The position numbers and the translations under genes were made by a program. A stretch of DNA of 47,379 nucleotides from JANQPX01 sp039197065 (GTDB lineage: Bacteria; Pseudomonadota; Alphaproteobacteria; Geminicoccales; Geminicoccaceae). The notes below the pieces were generated by a model, which was not told where the DNA came from, searched no databases, and worked only from the letters and a program-made list of their open reading frames with translations. Below are positions 8,271-16,539 of this stretch, one piece after another. The first letter of the stretch is position 1; each line of letters opens with the position of its first letter. The DNA lies in the NCBI GenBank assembly GCA_039197065.1, contig JBCCUL010000015.1, positions 1 to 47,379 on the forward strand. Reading direction: 5' to 3'.

Positions 8271-9047
8271 ATGACGGAGCGCGTCGTCGAGCGCCTGGCG
8301 GATGTCCGCCGTTCCTTCGGGACCACCCTCGTGCTGGGTTGTCATATCGGCCAGGTCGCGGCACGCCTGCCAAAGGCGCAGGTCGGTGACGTCATACAGG
8401 CCGACCTGTCCACGTCGATGGTCGAACAAGTGAGGGGGTCGCGCCTCGCGGCGGATGAGGAGAGGTTGCCGTTTGGGTTTGATTGTTTCGATCTGGTGAT
8501 TGCGGTGGGCAATCTGCATTGGGTGAACGATCTGCCCGGCACGCTGATCCAGATCCGCTATGCGCTGAAGCCGGATGGTCTGCTGCTGGCGGCCATGCCC
8601 GGTGGGCGGACGCTGCATGAGCTTCGAGCCTGTCTCGCCGAGGCTCAGAACCAAGTCAACGACGTCCGCGTCGCACCCTTTATCGACGTTCCGGATGCGG
8701 GGGATTTACTTCGGCGTACTGGCTATGCGCTGCCGGTTGCGGATATCGACACGCTGACGGTGACGTATGAGCATCCGCTGAAGCTGCTTCGGGATCTGCG
8801 CGGCATGGCGGAGGGCAATGTTCTTTTGGAGAGTGCGGGGAAGCCGCTTGGGCGCGGCGCTTTGCTGGAGGCCTGCCGGCTTTATCAGGAACGCCATGCG
8901 GACGCTCAGGGGCGCGTTGCCGCGACCTTTCAGCTGTTGATGATGGCGGCCTGGTCTCCGGGACCGGGGCAGCCGAAGCCGCTGAAGCGGGGGAGTGGGC
9001 AGACGAGCCTCGCTGATGTGCTCAGCTCGTCGCTGGGGCCGGATTGA
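8271..9047 (+). CDS. SAM-dependent methyltransferase, BioC/NDUFAF5-like
   Basis: The 258-residue product from ATG 8271 carries a class I methyltransferase fold: GTTLVLGCHIGQVAARL (motif I region), VIQADLSTSMVEQ, DLVIAVGNLHWVNDLPGTL (post-motif) and LLAAMPGGRTLHEL. This resembles the BioC-like family of alphaproteobacteria that includes the complex I factor NDUFAF5. The conserved N-terminus extends upstream of the ATG: codons from 8169 read IPETPPQIFDRRLLRKRRDR, which is the usual start of this family. No ATG, GTG or TTG exists in that frame back to a stop at 8058, so the natural start may be ATT 8169, overlapping the previous stop (TAATT). Convergent with the next gene, 7 bp apart. Confidence 0.8.
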   Translation: MTERVVERLADVRRSFGTTLVLGCHIGQVAARLPKAQVGDVIQADLSTSMVEQVRGSRLAADEERLPFGFDCFDLVIAVGNLHWVNDLPGTLIQIRYALKPDGLLLAAMPGGRTLHELRACLAEAQNQVNDVRVAPFIDVPDAGDLLRRTGYALPVADIDTLTVTYEHPLKLLRDLRGMAEGNVLLESAGKPLGRGALLEACRLYQERHADAQGRVAATFQLLMMAAWSPGPGQPKPLKRGSGQTSLADVLSSSLGPD

Positions 9048-9054
9048 CCGTTCG

Positions 9055-10266
9055 CTAGCCTTCGAGCTCGATTTCGCGGCGAAAGGAATCGATGGCGAAT
9101 TTCGCGGCCCAGTTCAGATATTGAAAGCGTCCGTAGTCGCCGGAGATCGGATAGGCACCGCGCACGCCCCCCCGCTGATCGGCGGGACCCGTGATCGAAA
9201 CCCTCTGTCGAACGAAGGCGTTGATCCTCCGCCCAGCACCCAGATAACGCCGATTGCCAGTCCAGGCGTAGAGTTGGAACAAGCAATGCGCCAGTTGCAC
9301 CGAGCCGGTGAGGCAGCACCAGGAAACCGCCGGATTCCAGTGATGATCGAAACGGCCAGCTAGAAAGCCACTTTCAGCGATGGCGGGCAGCAGGCCGTCT
9401 GCGGTCCGCTTGGCCGCCTCTAGAAGATCGTCATCTTCGGAGAGGCGATAGGCTTCGAGAACGCCGCGTAGGACGTAGCCGAGCGTATGGGTCAGCGGGC
9501 GTTGGGGATCGTTCAGACAGCAATCGGCAAACCAGCCGTTCTCCTGCTGCTTGGTCAAGGCCCAGTGGACCTGCCGCAGTCCCGCCTCACCATAGCCTTT
9601 GCCGGGCGCTACCCGTTCCGCCTCGAAAAGACCCCAGGCAACGTGGGTCTCATAGGCCTTCTCGCCTGCGTTTGCGAACGGGGTTGGGTGGCGGCGCCAG
9701 CAGCCGTCTTTGTCCTGGGTTCCGACCAGCCATTGGGCCGCGCGGTGCATCGCAAGCGTAATGGCCTGGTCATCAAACCTTGCAGCGCCGGCGGCCAGGC
9801 CGATCAGGATCTGCCCGGTGTTGAAGGTTACCGGCAAGACGGGGGTCTGGGTGATCATGCCGCCCTGGAAGCCGCCGGAAGGCAGCTGGATCGCGACCAG
9901 CCAGTCGAGCATGGCCTTGGCACGGCGTTCCCACTCGGCATCATCCTGGTGGATGGCCTCGGCGAGCAGGGTCGGGATGATGTAGCCGGTGGTCTCGGGA
10001 TAGGACGGCGCCCAGCCTTCGATCAGGCTGAAATGACGGGCGACGCCGCCATCTGACGTGGCGGAGCGATCCTGGGCGCGCGCCAGCCAGCCGAGGCAGG
10101 CGTCGATCGCGCGCTCATTGCCGGGATCGTCGAGAGGACGATTCTGCCGATCCTGTCGGTCCTGCGTTCTCGCCGCCGCCGGCAGGTCGCGCCAGGCCTG
10201 ATAGCTGCGGAAACTCTGCACCACCGAATCCGGCGCCCATTTCTTGATCCGTTGCTTAAGTGCCAT
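9055..10266 (-). CDS. alpha/alpha-toroid protein, prenyltransferase/squalene-cyclase or glucuronyl-epimerase-like
   Basis: The 403-residue protein is built of repeated helical hairpins with QxxxGxW-like and GG-type turns: GWAPSYPETTGYIIPTLL, QLPSGGFQGG, GTQDKDGCWRRHP, KQQENGWFADCC, TLGYVLRGVLEAYRL. This is the pattern of six-hairpin toroid enzymes (terpene cyclase/prenyltransferase repeats, polysaccharide C5-epimerase and glycosidase relatives). No DxDD or DCTAE cyclase motif is visible, so a sugar-related role is more likely than a terpene one. It overlaps by 11 bp the upstream AAC(3)-like gene and is probably co-translated with it. No signal peptide is seen. Function uncertain. Confidence 0.65.
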   Translation of the reverse strand: MALKQRIKKWAPDSVVQSFRSYQAWRDLPAAARTQDRQDRQNRPLDDPGNERAIDACLGWLARAQDRSATSDGGVARHFSLIEGWAPSYPETTGYIIPTLLAEAIHQDDAEWERRAKAMLDWLVAIQLPSGGFQGGMITQTPVLPVTFNTGQILIGLAAGAARFDDQAITLAMHRAAQWLVGTQDKDGCWRRHPTPFANAGEKAYETHVAWGLFEAERVAPGKGYGEAGLRQVHWALTKQQENGWFADCCLNDPQRPLTHTLGYVLRGVLEAYRLSEDDDLLEAAKRTADGLLPAIAESGFLAGRFDHHWNPAVSWCCLTGSVQLAHCLFQLYAWTGNRRYLGAGRRINAFVRQRVSITGPADQRGGVRGAYPISGDYGRFQYLNWAAKFAIDSFRREIELEG

Positions 10267-11209
10267 GACCGCCCCGTCGTTGATAGGCTTCGAGCTCGGA
10301 AGGGCTGCTGTAGATGGTGACGCCGGCCTGCATCAGCCGCTTGATCTCGGCGTAGAGCTGCTGAGCTTCGACAAGCCAGGCGGATGCCTCGCCGACCTGG
10401 TGCCAGGTAAGGCCGCATGCCTGCTCGAAGCGCTCCTGAAAAAACGTTCGCAGATATTGGTTCTGCGGCTGATCGATGCGCCGGGAATCGGCGTTGGAGT
10501 CATGCGCCTGGATCGAGAGGTGATGGGTTTGGCCGACATGGTCGCGGCAGGTGGCGGTGATTGGCGAATCAGCGGTGAACACATCGATCGGGAAGGTCTC
10601 TTCGATCTCTTCCAGGCAGTGATAGAAGGTGACGCGGCCGAGATCGGTGCCGAGGCCCAGGAGATAGCCATTTCCGGCCAGGAGCTTCGCCATCGGCGTG
10701 TCGTCGCCAAAGCTGCTGCCTGCGCGGTGATGGTCCTTGGTCAGCGCCTCCGCCTTCGGGCCGAGGGCAGCGAAGGAATGGGTGGGGTGCAGGCTACGTT
10801 GGATGCCGGGATGGCGCCTGAAGGCTTCCGGGATGGCGCCGAGATTGGATGGCGTGCTTCGCTGATCGAACATTCGTCCGGAGATGAGCGTTCGATGCAT
10901 CGTCCCGTCGATCGAGAAGGTCGGCAGCATCAACGTGCCGCCGCGGCGTTCGCAGACAGCCTCGATTAGCGCCTCGACCACCGTGCCAGGTCCACCCTCG
11001 ACATAGCCGAGGGCCTTCAACGAGCTGTGCACCAGCACGGCGGCGCCCGTTGATATTGGCAGACGGTCGAGCTCGGCGGTCAGGCTCTGGCTCGACTGCG
11101 CCTTTCGGCTTGCCTCGATCTCCCGAACGCGTCGGCGCTGCTGGATCCGGTCAGGCAGACCCATGACGATCGGACGAACCCCGGTTTTGATCCTGCGCAG
11201 AAGAGTCAT
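10256..11209 (-). CDS. AAC(3)-family acetyltransferase
   Basis: The 317-residue product matches the aminoglycoside 3-N-acetyltransferase (AAC(3)/YokD-like) fold: AAVLVHSSLKALGYVEGG, GGTLMLPTFS, HPTHSFAALGPKAEAL with the catalytic-region His, and a YLLGLGTDLGRVTFYHCLEE segment. The family transfers acetyl from acetyl-CoA to an amine. The gene is paired with a toroid protein rather than with resistance genes, so a role in modifying an amino sugar of a surface glycan or metabolite is as plausible as drug resistance. A TTG at 11215 would add two residues. The AT-rich region upstream serves as promoter. I infer a two-gene operon from the 11-bp overlap. Confidence 0.75.
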   Translation of the reverse strand: MTLLRRIKTGVRPIVMGLPDRIQQRRRVREIEASRKAQSSQSLTAELDRLPISTGAAVLVHSSLKALGYVEGGPGTVVEALIEAVCERRGGTLMLPTFSIDGTMHRTLISGRMFDQRSTPSNLGAIPEAFRRHPGIQRSLHPTHSFAALGPKAEALTKDHHRAGSSFGDDTPMAKLLAGNGYLLGLGTDLGRVTFYHCLEEIEETFPIDVFTADSPITATCRDHVGQTHHLSIQAHDSNADSRRIDQPQNQYLRTFFQERFEQACGLTWHQVGEASAWLVEAQQLYAEIKRLMQAGVTIYSSPSELEAYQRRGGHGT

Positions 11210-11215
11210 GATCAA

Positions 11216-11633
11216 CTTTTAGATGTATGTTTACGATGTAAATGCTACTTATAAGTTTATTTTTGGATCATGTCGATCGTAATCGTCGAAGAATTCGCGG
11301 CAGCGACAGCGTTGATTTGCTTGGGGCTTTCGTCACCGTTCCAGCCAAAGTGCGCCCGTTCCGGCATTGGGCCGTTATGTTTAGTGGGGACGGTTAGGCG
11401 CTGACGGTTGTGGATTTTAACGGGCTACCGGTGATCTCAGAGCATCCACTTAAGCTGCGTTGTGAAACAGGCACGGGGTCATTAGTGATGCAGCGTATTC
11501 GAAGGACAGTTTGTGCCAAAATGCGATATTTCACACGATGCATGCTGGCAAACAAAGATCACAGGTGGAATATTACTCCGGACAAAACTTATTTTGCTTA
11601 TCGATGATGTAATAATTTGACTGATTGGATGTC
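11216..11633. other. AT-rich intergenic region between divergent genes
   Basis: About 420 bases separating the AAC(3)-like gene from the SNase-like gene. It contains an imperfect dyad tttacgatgtaaa near 11230-11242, suitable for an operator of the AAC(3) unit. A 65-codon frame at 11410-11607 has no recognisable features, and I do not call it a gene. Confidence 0.4.
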
Positions 11634-12446
11634 ATGGAGTGCGCAACGGATTGCTGCATCGATTGTGTCGGTACGACAGAGATCTTTCAGATCTGGATAG
11701 AAGTCACCGTCGAGATAACTGTCCGCATCATCAATTTCGGTCTACGACTCGGCCCTGTGGGCATTGTCATCCTCATCGGCGGAATCGTCGGCTACCGCTA
11801 CACCTACTATGAGTACGGAAGGGCCATCGCAAAAAGCGGCCACACGATCAAGATCGGCAAGACTCGATATCGGCTCTATGGCATCGCTGCACTGAAGCCC
11901 GGTCAGAAGCTCACCTGGGAGAGCGGCTTGAGCATCAGTGGTTTCGTCTACTGCCGGGATGCGTTGACCGCCAAGATCGGCTTCAAGAAGGTCCGCTGCG
12001 AGGTGTTTCGAAAGATAGATGACAGTTATGATCGAACCGTGGCTCGATGCTCAATCAGGCCTCGTTTCGGTCGCGGACGAGAAGATCTGGGGCGGTGGCT
12101 GGTTCGAAACGGCTACGCTGATCCCGATGTAAATTATATTGAGGAAAACCCGATCGACAAAGGGAAGTATAGGAAGATCCTCGAGAGCGAGGCGGCGTTC
12201 GCTCGGAAGAACAAACTCGGAATTCATGCGGGCACCTTCGTTAGCCAGGCACATGCCAGAACAACGTTCCGGGCGAAGTGGAAATTGCTTGGGCGCCCCG
12301 GTAAGCCGGCTTTTGGCAGTCTTGACGAACTTGAGGCGGCGTTCGGTTTTGAGCGGCGGGGAGAGGAGCTTTTTGACGTGACGGGGAAGCTGTTCGGCGG
12401 GGAGAATGTTACGGAACTTGCCCATGCTGCCATTGAAGCCGTGTAA
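11634..12446 (+). CDS. membrane-anchored SNase-fold (thermonuclease-like) protein, catalytic residues degenerate
   Basis: The 270-residue product starts MECATDCCIDCVG, a Cys-rich lead, followed by one hydrophobic segment (FGLRLGPVGIVILIGGIVGY). A staphylococcal-nuclease-like domain follows: TRYRLYGIAALKPGQ, YDRTVARCSI, DLGRWLVRNGYADP, then YRKILESEAAFARKNKLGIHAGTF. In active SNases the first motif reads GIDAPE and supplies Asp40 and Glu43; here it reads GIAALK, so both are missing, while the YxR arginine is kept. I therefore predict a non-catalytic SNase fold, perhaps nucleic-acid binding, facing the cytoplasm or periplasm from a single anchor. A TTG at 11625 would add three residues. Confidence 0.7.
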   Translation: MECATDCCIDCVGTTEIFQIWIEVTVEITVRIINFGLRLGPVGIVILIGGIVGYRYTYYEYGRAIAKSGHTIKIGKTRYRLYGIAALKPGQKLTWESGLSISGFVYCRDALTAKIGFKKVRCEVFRKIDDSYDRTVARCSIRPRFGRGREDLGRWLVRNGYADPDVNYIEENPIDKGKYRKILESEAAFARKNKLGIHAGTFVSQAHARTTFRAKWKLLGRPGKPAFGSLDELEAAFGFERRGEELFDVTGKLFGGENVTELAHAAIEAV

Positions 12447-12476
12447 GCATCCGTGATCGCTGATCAAGCGCATGAC

Positions 12477-12944
12477 ATGACTATCCAGATCCGAAGAGCC
12501 CGTATGGACGAGGCTGAAATCCTAACCGACGTTTCGATGCGTTCGAAGCGCTCGAATGGGTATGACGATGCTTTTATGGAGAGCTGTCGGGAGGAGCTGA
12601 CGGTTACGGCGGCGCGGATGAGGGAGGGGGAGTATTGGGTTGCGGAGGATGATCGGGTCTGCGGGCTCGTCTGTCTCACAGCCCAGGGCGACGGCGCGGG
12701 CGAGGTTCATGCGTTCTTTATCGATCCCGACTATCAGCGCCGCGGCGTCGGACGCCGGCTCTGGGCGACGGTTTTGGGGCGGGCGGAGGCGTTGGGTCTG
12801 AAGCACCTTTGTCTCGACTCCGATCCGGCGGCGGCGCCGTTCTATCGGGCCATGGGGTTCGAGGTGATCGGCGAGACGCCGTCCGGTTCGATTGCGGGGC
12901 GGATGCTGCCGCGGATGGCGATCAGTCTCGGGCCGAAGGCTTAA
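12477..12944 (+). CDS. GNAT-family N-acetyltransferase
   Basis: The 155-residue product from ATG 12477 shows the acetyl-CoA binding core: EVHAFFIDPDYQRRGVGRRLW (motif A with RRGVGR) and a C-terminal AAPFYRAMGFEVIGE (motif B). This is a single-domain GNAT; the acceptor substrate cannot be read. ATG 12453 in the same frame is less likely. It is convergent with the TIR protein gene, 54 bp apart. In relatives a GNAT gene is often near argJ and mutT on the same strand (from memory), so this may be a displaced member of that block. Confidence 0.82.
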   Translation: MTIQIRRARMDEAEILTDVSMRSKRSNGYDDAFMESCREELTVTAARMREGEYWVAEDDRVCGLVCLTAQGDGAGEVHAFFIDPDYQRRGVGRRLWATVLGRAEALGLKHLCLDSDPAAAPFYRAMGFEVIGETPSGSIAGRMLPRMAISLGPKA

Positions 12945-12998
12945 TGGGCTCTACTCTTCAAGATCGTCGCGCATGTCTTGGAGGTGTAGGAAGAGCAG

Positions 12999-15926
12999 CT
13001 AAGCTGCGGCCTTGCCGTGGCAGTGCTTGAACTTCTTACCACTGCCGCAAGGGCAAGGATCGTTGCGGCCGACCTTCTGCTCCCGCCGCACCGGTTCGCG
13101 ATTTTTCGCTCTTTCAAGTCCGATCCGCGTGAGCTCCCATTCTTCTTGGAAAACTCGATTCTCCGGGGCGGCCTCTAGGAGATCCTGATAGATGTTATAA
13201 GCCCTTCGAAGATATGCTTCCGCGTCCTCCTTGCGTTGCCAGTTGAGGTGGAACACCCCAATGTATCGGAGGCTCTTGGCGGTATCTGGATGTTCATCGC
13301 CGAGCGTTCTCTCCCTAATCGCCAACGCTCGTTGATAGAGCGGTTCTGCCTTCGGATAATGACCTTGTGCTTGGTACAGCGAAGCTAGGTTGTTAAGGTT
13401 TGTGGCTGTATCTGGATGCTCAGGTCCTAGCGTTTTTTCTCTGATCGCCAAGGCGCGCAGATAGAGCGGTTCTGCCTTCGGATAGTGATCTTGTGCTTGG
13501 TACAGCGAAGCTAGGTTGTTAAGGCTTGTGGCTGTATCTGGATGCTCAGGTCCTAGCGTTTTTTCTCTGATCGCCAAGGCGCGCAGATAGAGCGGTTCGG
13601 CCCTCGGATAGTGATCTTGTGCTTGGTACAGCGAAGCTAGGTTGTTAAGGTTTGTGGCTGTATCTGGATGCTCAGGTCCTAGCGTTTTTTCTCTGGTCGC
13701 CAAGGCGCGCAGATAGAGCGGTTCGGCCTTTTGGTGATGGCCTTGAGCCTTCAGCAGATCTGCCATCTGACTGAGACTGGTGGCAGTATCTGAATGTTCA
13801 GGGCCGAACGCGTTTTCATAGATTGCCAAGGCGCGCTGAAGAAGTCGTTCCGCCTCAGAATACCGACCTTGAGCTTTATACAGGACTGCGAGATTATTAA
13901 GGCTCTGTGCGGTATCGGGGTGGTCAGGACCGAGCGCCTCCTCTCTGACTTGCAAAGTGTATTCAAGGGCTGGTTTTGCTTTGAGGTAGTGGCCTTGGGC
14001 AAAATCGACAACGGCCTGGTTGCTTAAGCTTTCGACGGTTCCAACATCGTCATCACAATCTACTCTTTGGCGGATCTCTAGCGCGCGTTGAATAAAAGGT
14101 TCCGCCTTCCTGTTGTTGCCTTGAGCGGAAAACAATTCAACTAGGTGATCAAGACTTTCGGCCACATCCGGATGATGAGGCCCAAATGCGCGTTCTCGGC
14201 ACTTCAGGGCACGTAGAAGACAGTCCTCTGCGATACCAAAATTTGCTCGAGATCGCAGAAAGTCACCAGCTTGGCTCAATAGGCGACCTGCTACTTCAGG
14301 GGCAAGGCGAAGATTTTCGAGATGCTTACTAACTGCGAGTGCATGAGGCAAAAGAGTTTCATAGGCCTTCCCCAACCAAGTGCTGTCACCGCCATGCGGC
14401 AGGCGCGCATTGATCAAATTCGCAGCTATTGTTGCCCAATGACGCTGTTCGTTTTCATTCAAACGGTCACGGGCCACGGTCTGGACTAGGCGATGAAATG
14501 AAAGTGTCGAATCGTCTGTTTCAACGAGGGAGTAACGACGTAACGCTGTAATACTATTCTGGAATGTTAACGAGTTTTGCCAAGCGTCTGCGATTTCCGG
14601 CGGAAGATGCTCTTGACCTTCAGAGATAAGTGTCTTCTGAATAACCTCTGGAGCCAAGAATGCACAAATGTTCATCAGGCTTGCTGCAGTTGGCTCATTA
14701 ATTGTAGCTGCTTCGAGGGATAGTTCCCAGGTAGTATTCACTGCATGTGGATAGCCCAAAGCGCTCGGCCTTGAGCGTGACAGAAGATCGCTGCAGTGTT
14801 CATGGAAGTGTTGGAGATATAGTTTAGAAGTAATGCCTGCCGCATCCATATAGGATCTAGCTTGAGCGAGCGCCAATGGTAGGTAGCCTAGTTCGTCTGC
14901 AAGAGCCATCACAGCAGATGGCGAGTCATTAGGGCGATTGTGCAAAAGGAAGTTGCATGCCTCGTCTGCAGTCATCATTTCGATGCAGATTGGCGGAGCA
15001 ACATGACACCAGGCTTGGTTGCGGGAGGTGATGATCACATGACCATGATGGTGTTCTGGAAGGTAAGGTTCGACAGACTCTTCGTCTTCGGCGTTGTCAA
15101 AGATCAAGAGCCAGCCACTGTTTGCGGCTAGCCAACGTTTTACGGGATCGATCTTTGGCGCGAGGTTTAGCATGGTAGCGAGATGCTCGTAGTCTTTCTT
15201 TAGTGTGGTTGGTTGTTCTGCACGCATCCACCAGATGAGGTCATAGTCGTCTCTATGACGATAAGCATATTCGGTGGCGATCTGGGTCTTACCTACGCCT
15301 CCGAGCCCGGCGATTGCTTGCACCAAAGCGGCAGGTTTGCCGCTTCTTAGACGCTCTCTTAGCTGGTCGAGAATCTCGACGCGGCCTGTAAAGTTTGGAT
15401 TGCGGCGATGGGGGACATTGAAGCGGGCCAATTCGTCCTTGGTTGGATTAGCCTCATGCCCATCTTGAGTTCCTGAATCTAAGGTCTCTTCGATTTCCTG
15501 GCAAATCCGCGTCATCTCTGTGTCACGGGCCGAGCCTTCGAATGACCAAAGCGGCTTGCCGTCCCTGGGCTGCAGGTTCATTCCTTGCAGCCATTCGACG
15601 GTCTTCCAATTACAATCACGAATCAGGATTGGATAGATTGTAATCCCATCCGAAGAACGCCGCTTAAGGAGTTCCTTGGTCTCTTTATTGAGAATGAAAT
15701 CAGAGTTGAGAAAGTTGTGAGATACAAGGAGAATGGCTATTGAACATTTCGATAGCGCCGTTTCGATCTTGTGGAGCCAATCTTCTCCACCACCGATCCG
15801 ACGGTCATCCCAAACTTCAAAACGATCCTGTTTGGCGGCCACGCCAAGATGATCGGCAACGTAAGTCTTCCAAGGATCTTCGTCCTTGTGACTGTAGCTA
15901 ATGAAAATCGTTGGCTTATCAGACAT
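12999..15926 (-). CDS. TIR / NB-ARC / TPR / SEC-C multidomain protein, NLR-like immune sensor candidate
   Basis: The product has 975 residues. Residues 5-145 are a TIR domain (TIFISYSHKDED, FEVWDDRRIGGGEDW, AILLVSHNFLNSDFI, KETKELL), with Glu82 as candidate catalytic residue of a TIR NADase. Residues about 175-480 are a STAND NTPase of NB-ARC type: Walker A GLGGVGKTQ (207-215), Walker B WLLIFDNAED (272-281), GxP box GYLPLALAQA (347-356) and an MHD-like FHRLVQ (476-481). Residues about 540-925 are some nine TPR/Kinesin-light-chain repeats with GPEHPDTA caps. The last 23 residues form a SEC-C zinc motif (PCPCGSGKKFKHCH). The gene follows mutT by 85 bp in the same direction, lacks a clear Shine-Dalgarno, and is less GC-rich than its neighbours, which suggests transfer. 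Known relatives act in anti-phage defence; that role here is inference. Confidence 0.88.
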   Translation of the reverse strand: MSDKPTIFISYSHKDEDPWKTYVADHLGVAAKQDRFEVWDDRRIGGGEDWLHKIETALSKCSIAILLVSHNFLNSDFILNKETKELLKRRSSDGITIYPILIRDCNWKTVEWLQGMNLQPRDGKPLWSFEGSARDTEMTRICQEIEETLDSGTQDGHEANPTKDELARFNVPHRRNPNFTGRVEILDQLRERLRSGKPAALVQAIAGLGGVGKTQIATEYAYRHRDDYDLIWWMRAEQPTTLKKDYEHLATMLNLAPKIDPVKRWLAANSGWLLIFDNAEDEESVEPYLPEHHHGHVIITSRNQAWCHVAPPICIEMMTADEACNFLLHNRPNDSPSAVMALADELGYLPLALAQARSYMDAAGITSKLYLQHFHEHCSDLLSRSRPSALGYPHAVNTTWELSLEAATINEPTAASLMNICAFLAPEVIQKTLISEGQEHLPPEIADAWQNSLTFQNSITALRRYSLVETDDSTLSFHRLVQTVARDRLNENEQRHWATIAANLINARLPHGGDSTWLGKAYETLLPHALAVSKHLENLRLAPEVAGRLLSQAGDFLRSRANFGIAEDCLLRALKCRERAFGPHHPDVAESLDHLVELFSAQGNNRKAEPFIQRALEIRQRVDCDDDVGTVESLSNQAVVDFAQGHYLKAKPALEYTLQVREEALGPDHPDTAQSLNNLAVLYKAQGRYSEAERLLQRALAIYENAFGPEHSDTATSLSQMADLLKAQGHHQKAEPLYLRALATREKTLGPEHPDTATNLNNLASLYQAQDHYPRAEPLYLRALAIREKTLGPEHPDTATSLNNLASLYQAQDHYPKAEPLYLRALAIREKTLGPEHPDTATNLNNLASLYQAQGHYPKAEPLYQRALAIRERTLGDEHPDTAKSLRYIGVFHLNWQRKEDAEAYLRRAYNIYQDLLEAAPENRVFQEEWELTRIGLERAKNREPVRREQKVGRNDPCPCGSGKKFKHCHGKAAA
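13290..13745. repeat. 126-bp tandem repeat encoding near-identical TPR units
   Basis: The string ttggtacagcgaagctaggt starts at 13371, 13497 and 13623, exactly 126 bp apart (42 codons, one TPR unit). The units starting at 13371 and 13497 differ at only three of 126 bases. The third unit is identical over most of its length and diverges at the end. Such homogeneity implies recent duplication or gene conversion and permits copy-number change by slippage or recombination. Confidence 0.9.
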
Positions 15927-16011
15927 GGGAATAACGCCGTCGCGTTGGCAGCAAAGAAGCGAAGAGATGGCCGGAGATTAATCGCTGCCTCTGATGAACG
16001 CAAACGCCTGG

Positions 16012-16479
16012 CTACAAATAATCCCGTATGAATGCTACCAGTGGTAGGTCGGCCTCGGGCATGGGGTAGTCGGGCATGTCTTTGGGGCGGACCCATTTGA
16101 GGGTCTGGCCTTCTCTCGGTTTGGCGATGCCGTTCCAGACACGGCAGGCGTAGACCGGCATGAGGAGGTGGAAGGTTTCGTAGCTGTGGGAGGCGAAGGT
16201 GAGGGGGGCGAGGCAGGATTGTTCTGTGTCGAGGCCTAGTTCTTCCTTCAGCTCGCGGATCAGGCAGGTTTCGGGCGTTTCGCCCGCTTCGACCTTGCCT
16301 CCCGGAAACTCCCATAGTCCCGCCATTGATTTGCCCTCGGGACGCCTCGCGAGCAAGATGCGGTGGTCGGAATCGATCAGCGCACAAGCCGCAACCAAAA
16401 CTATGTTATGCGATGACATCGTGTCATTCGATGACCTCGCGGACTTGCTTGAGTTTGGTTCGGAGGTCATGGCTCTCAT
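16012..16479 (-). CDS. mutT: Nudix hydrolase, MutT-type (8-oxo-dGTP diphosphatase)
   Basis: The 155-residue product has a complete Nudix box (GGKVEAGE, then nine residues on RELKEELGL; G-x5-E-x7-RE-x2-EE-x-G) after ILLARRPEGKSMAGLWEFPGG, which is the signature of MutT cleaning 8-oxo-dGTP from the nucleotide pool. Start ATG 16479 has AGGAA about 8 bases upstream; ATG 16419, after a poorly conserved lead, is an alternative. It lies 60 bp after argJ on the same strand, followed by the TIR gene. Confidence 0.88.
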   Translation of the reverse strand: MRAMTSEPNSSKSARSSNDTMSSHNIVLVAACALIDSDHRILLARRPEGKSMAGLWEFPGGKVEAGETPETCLIRELKEELGLDTEQSCLAPLTFASHSYETFHLLMPVYACRVWNGIAKPREGQTLKWVRPKDMPDYPMPEADLPLVAFIRDYL

Positions 16480-16539
16480 CTACCAGGTTCCTGCACCGAC
16501 ACTGCTGCCAGCGTTCTGAAAGTCAACGTGGTCCTGCGC

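Noticed and set aside
11410..11607. 65-codon plus-strand frame in the AT-rich intergenic region
   Set aside because: No ribosome site, no recognisable motif, and composition typical of non-coding DNA.
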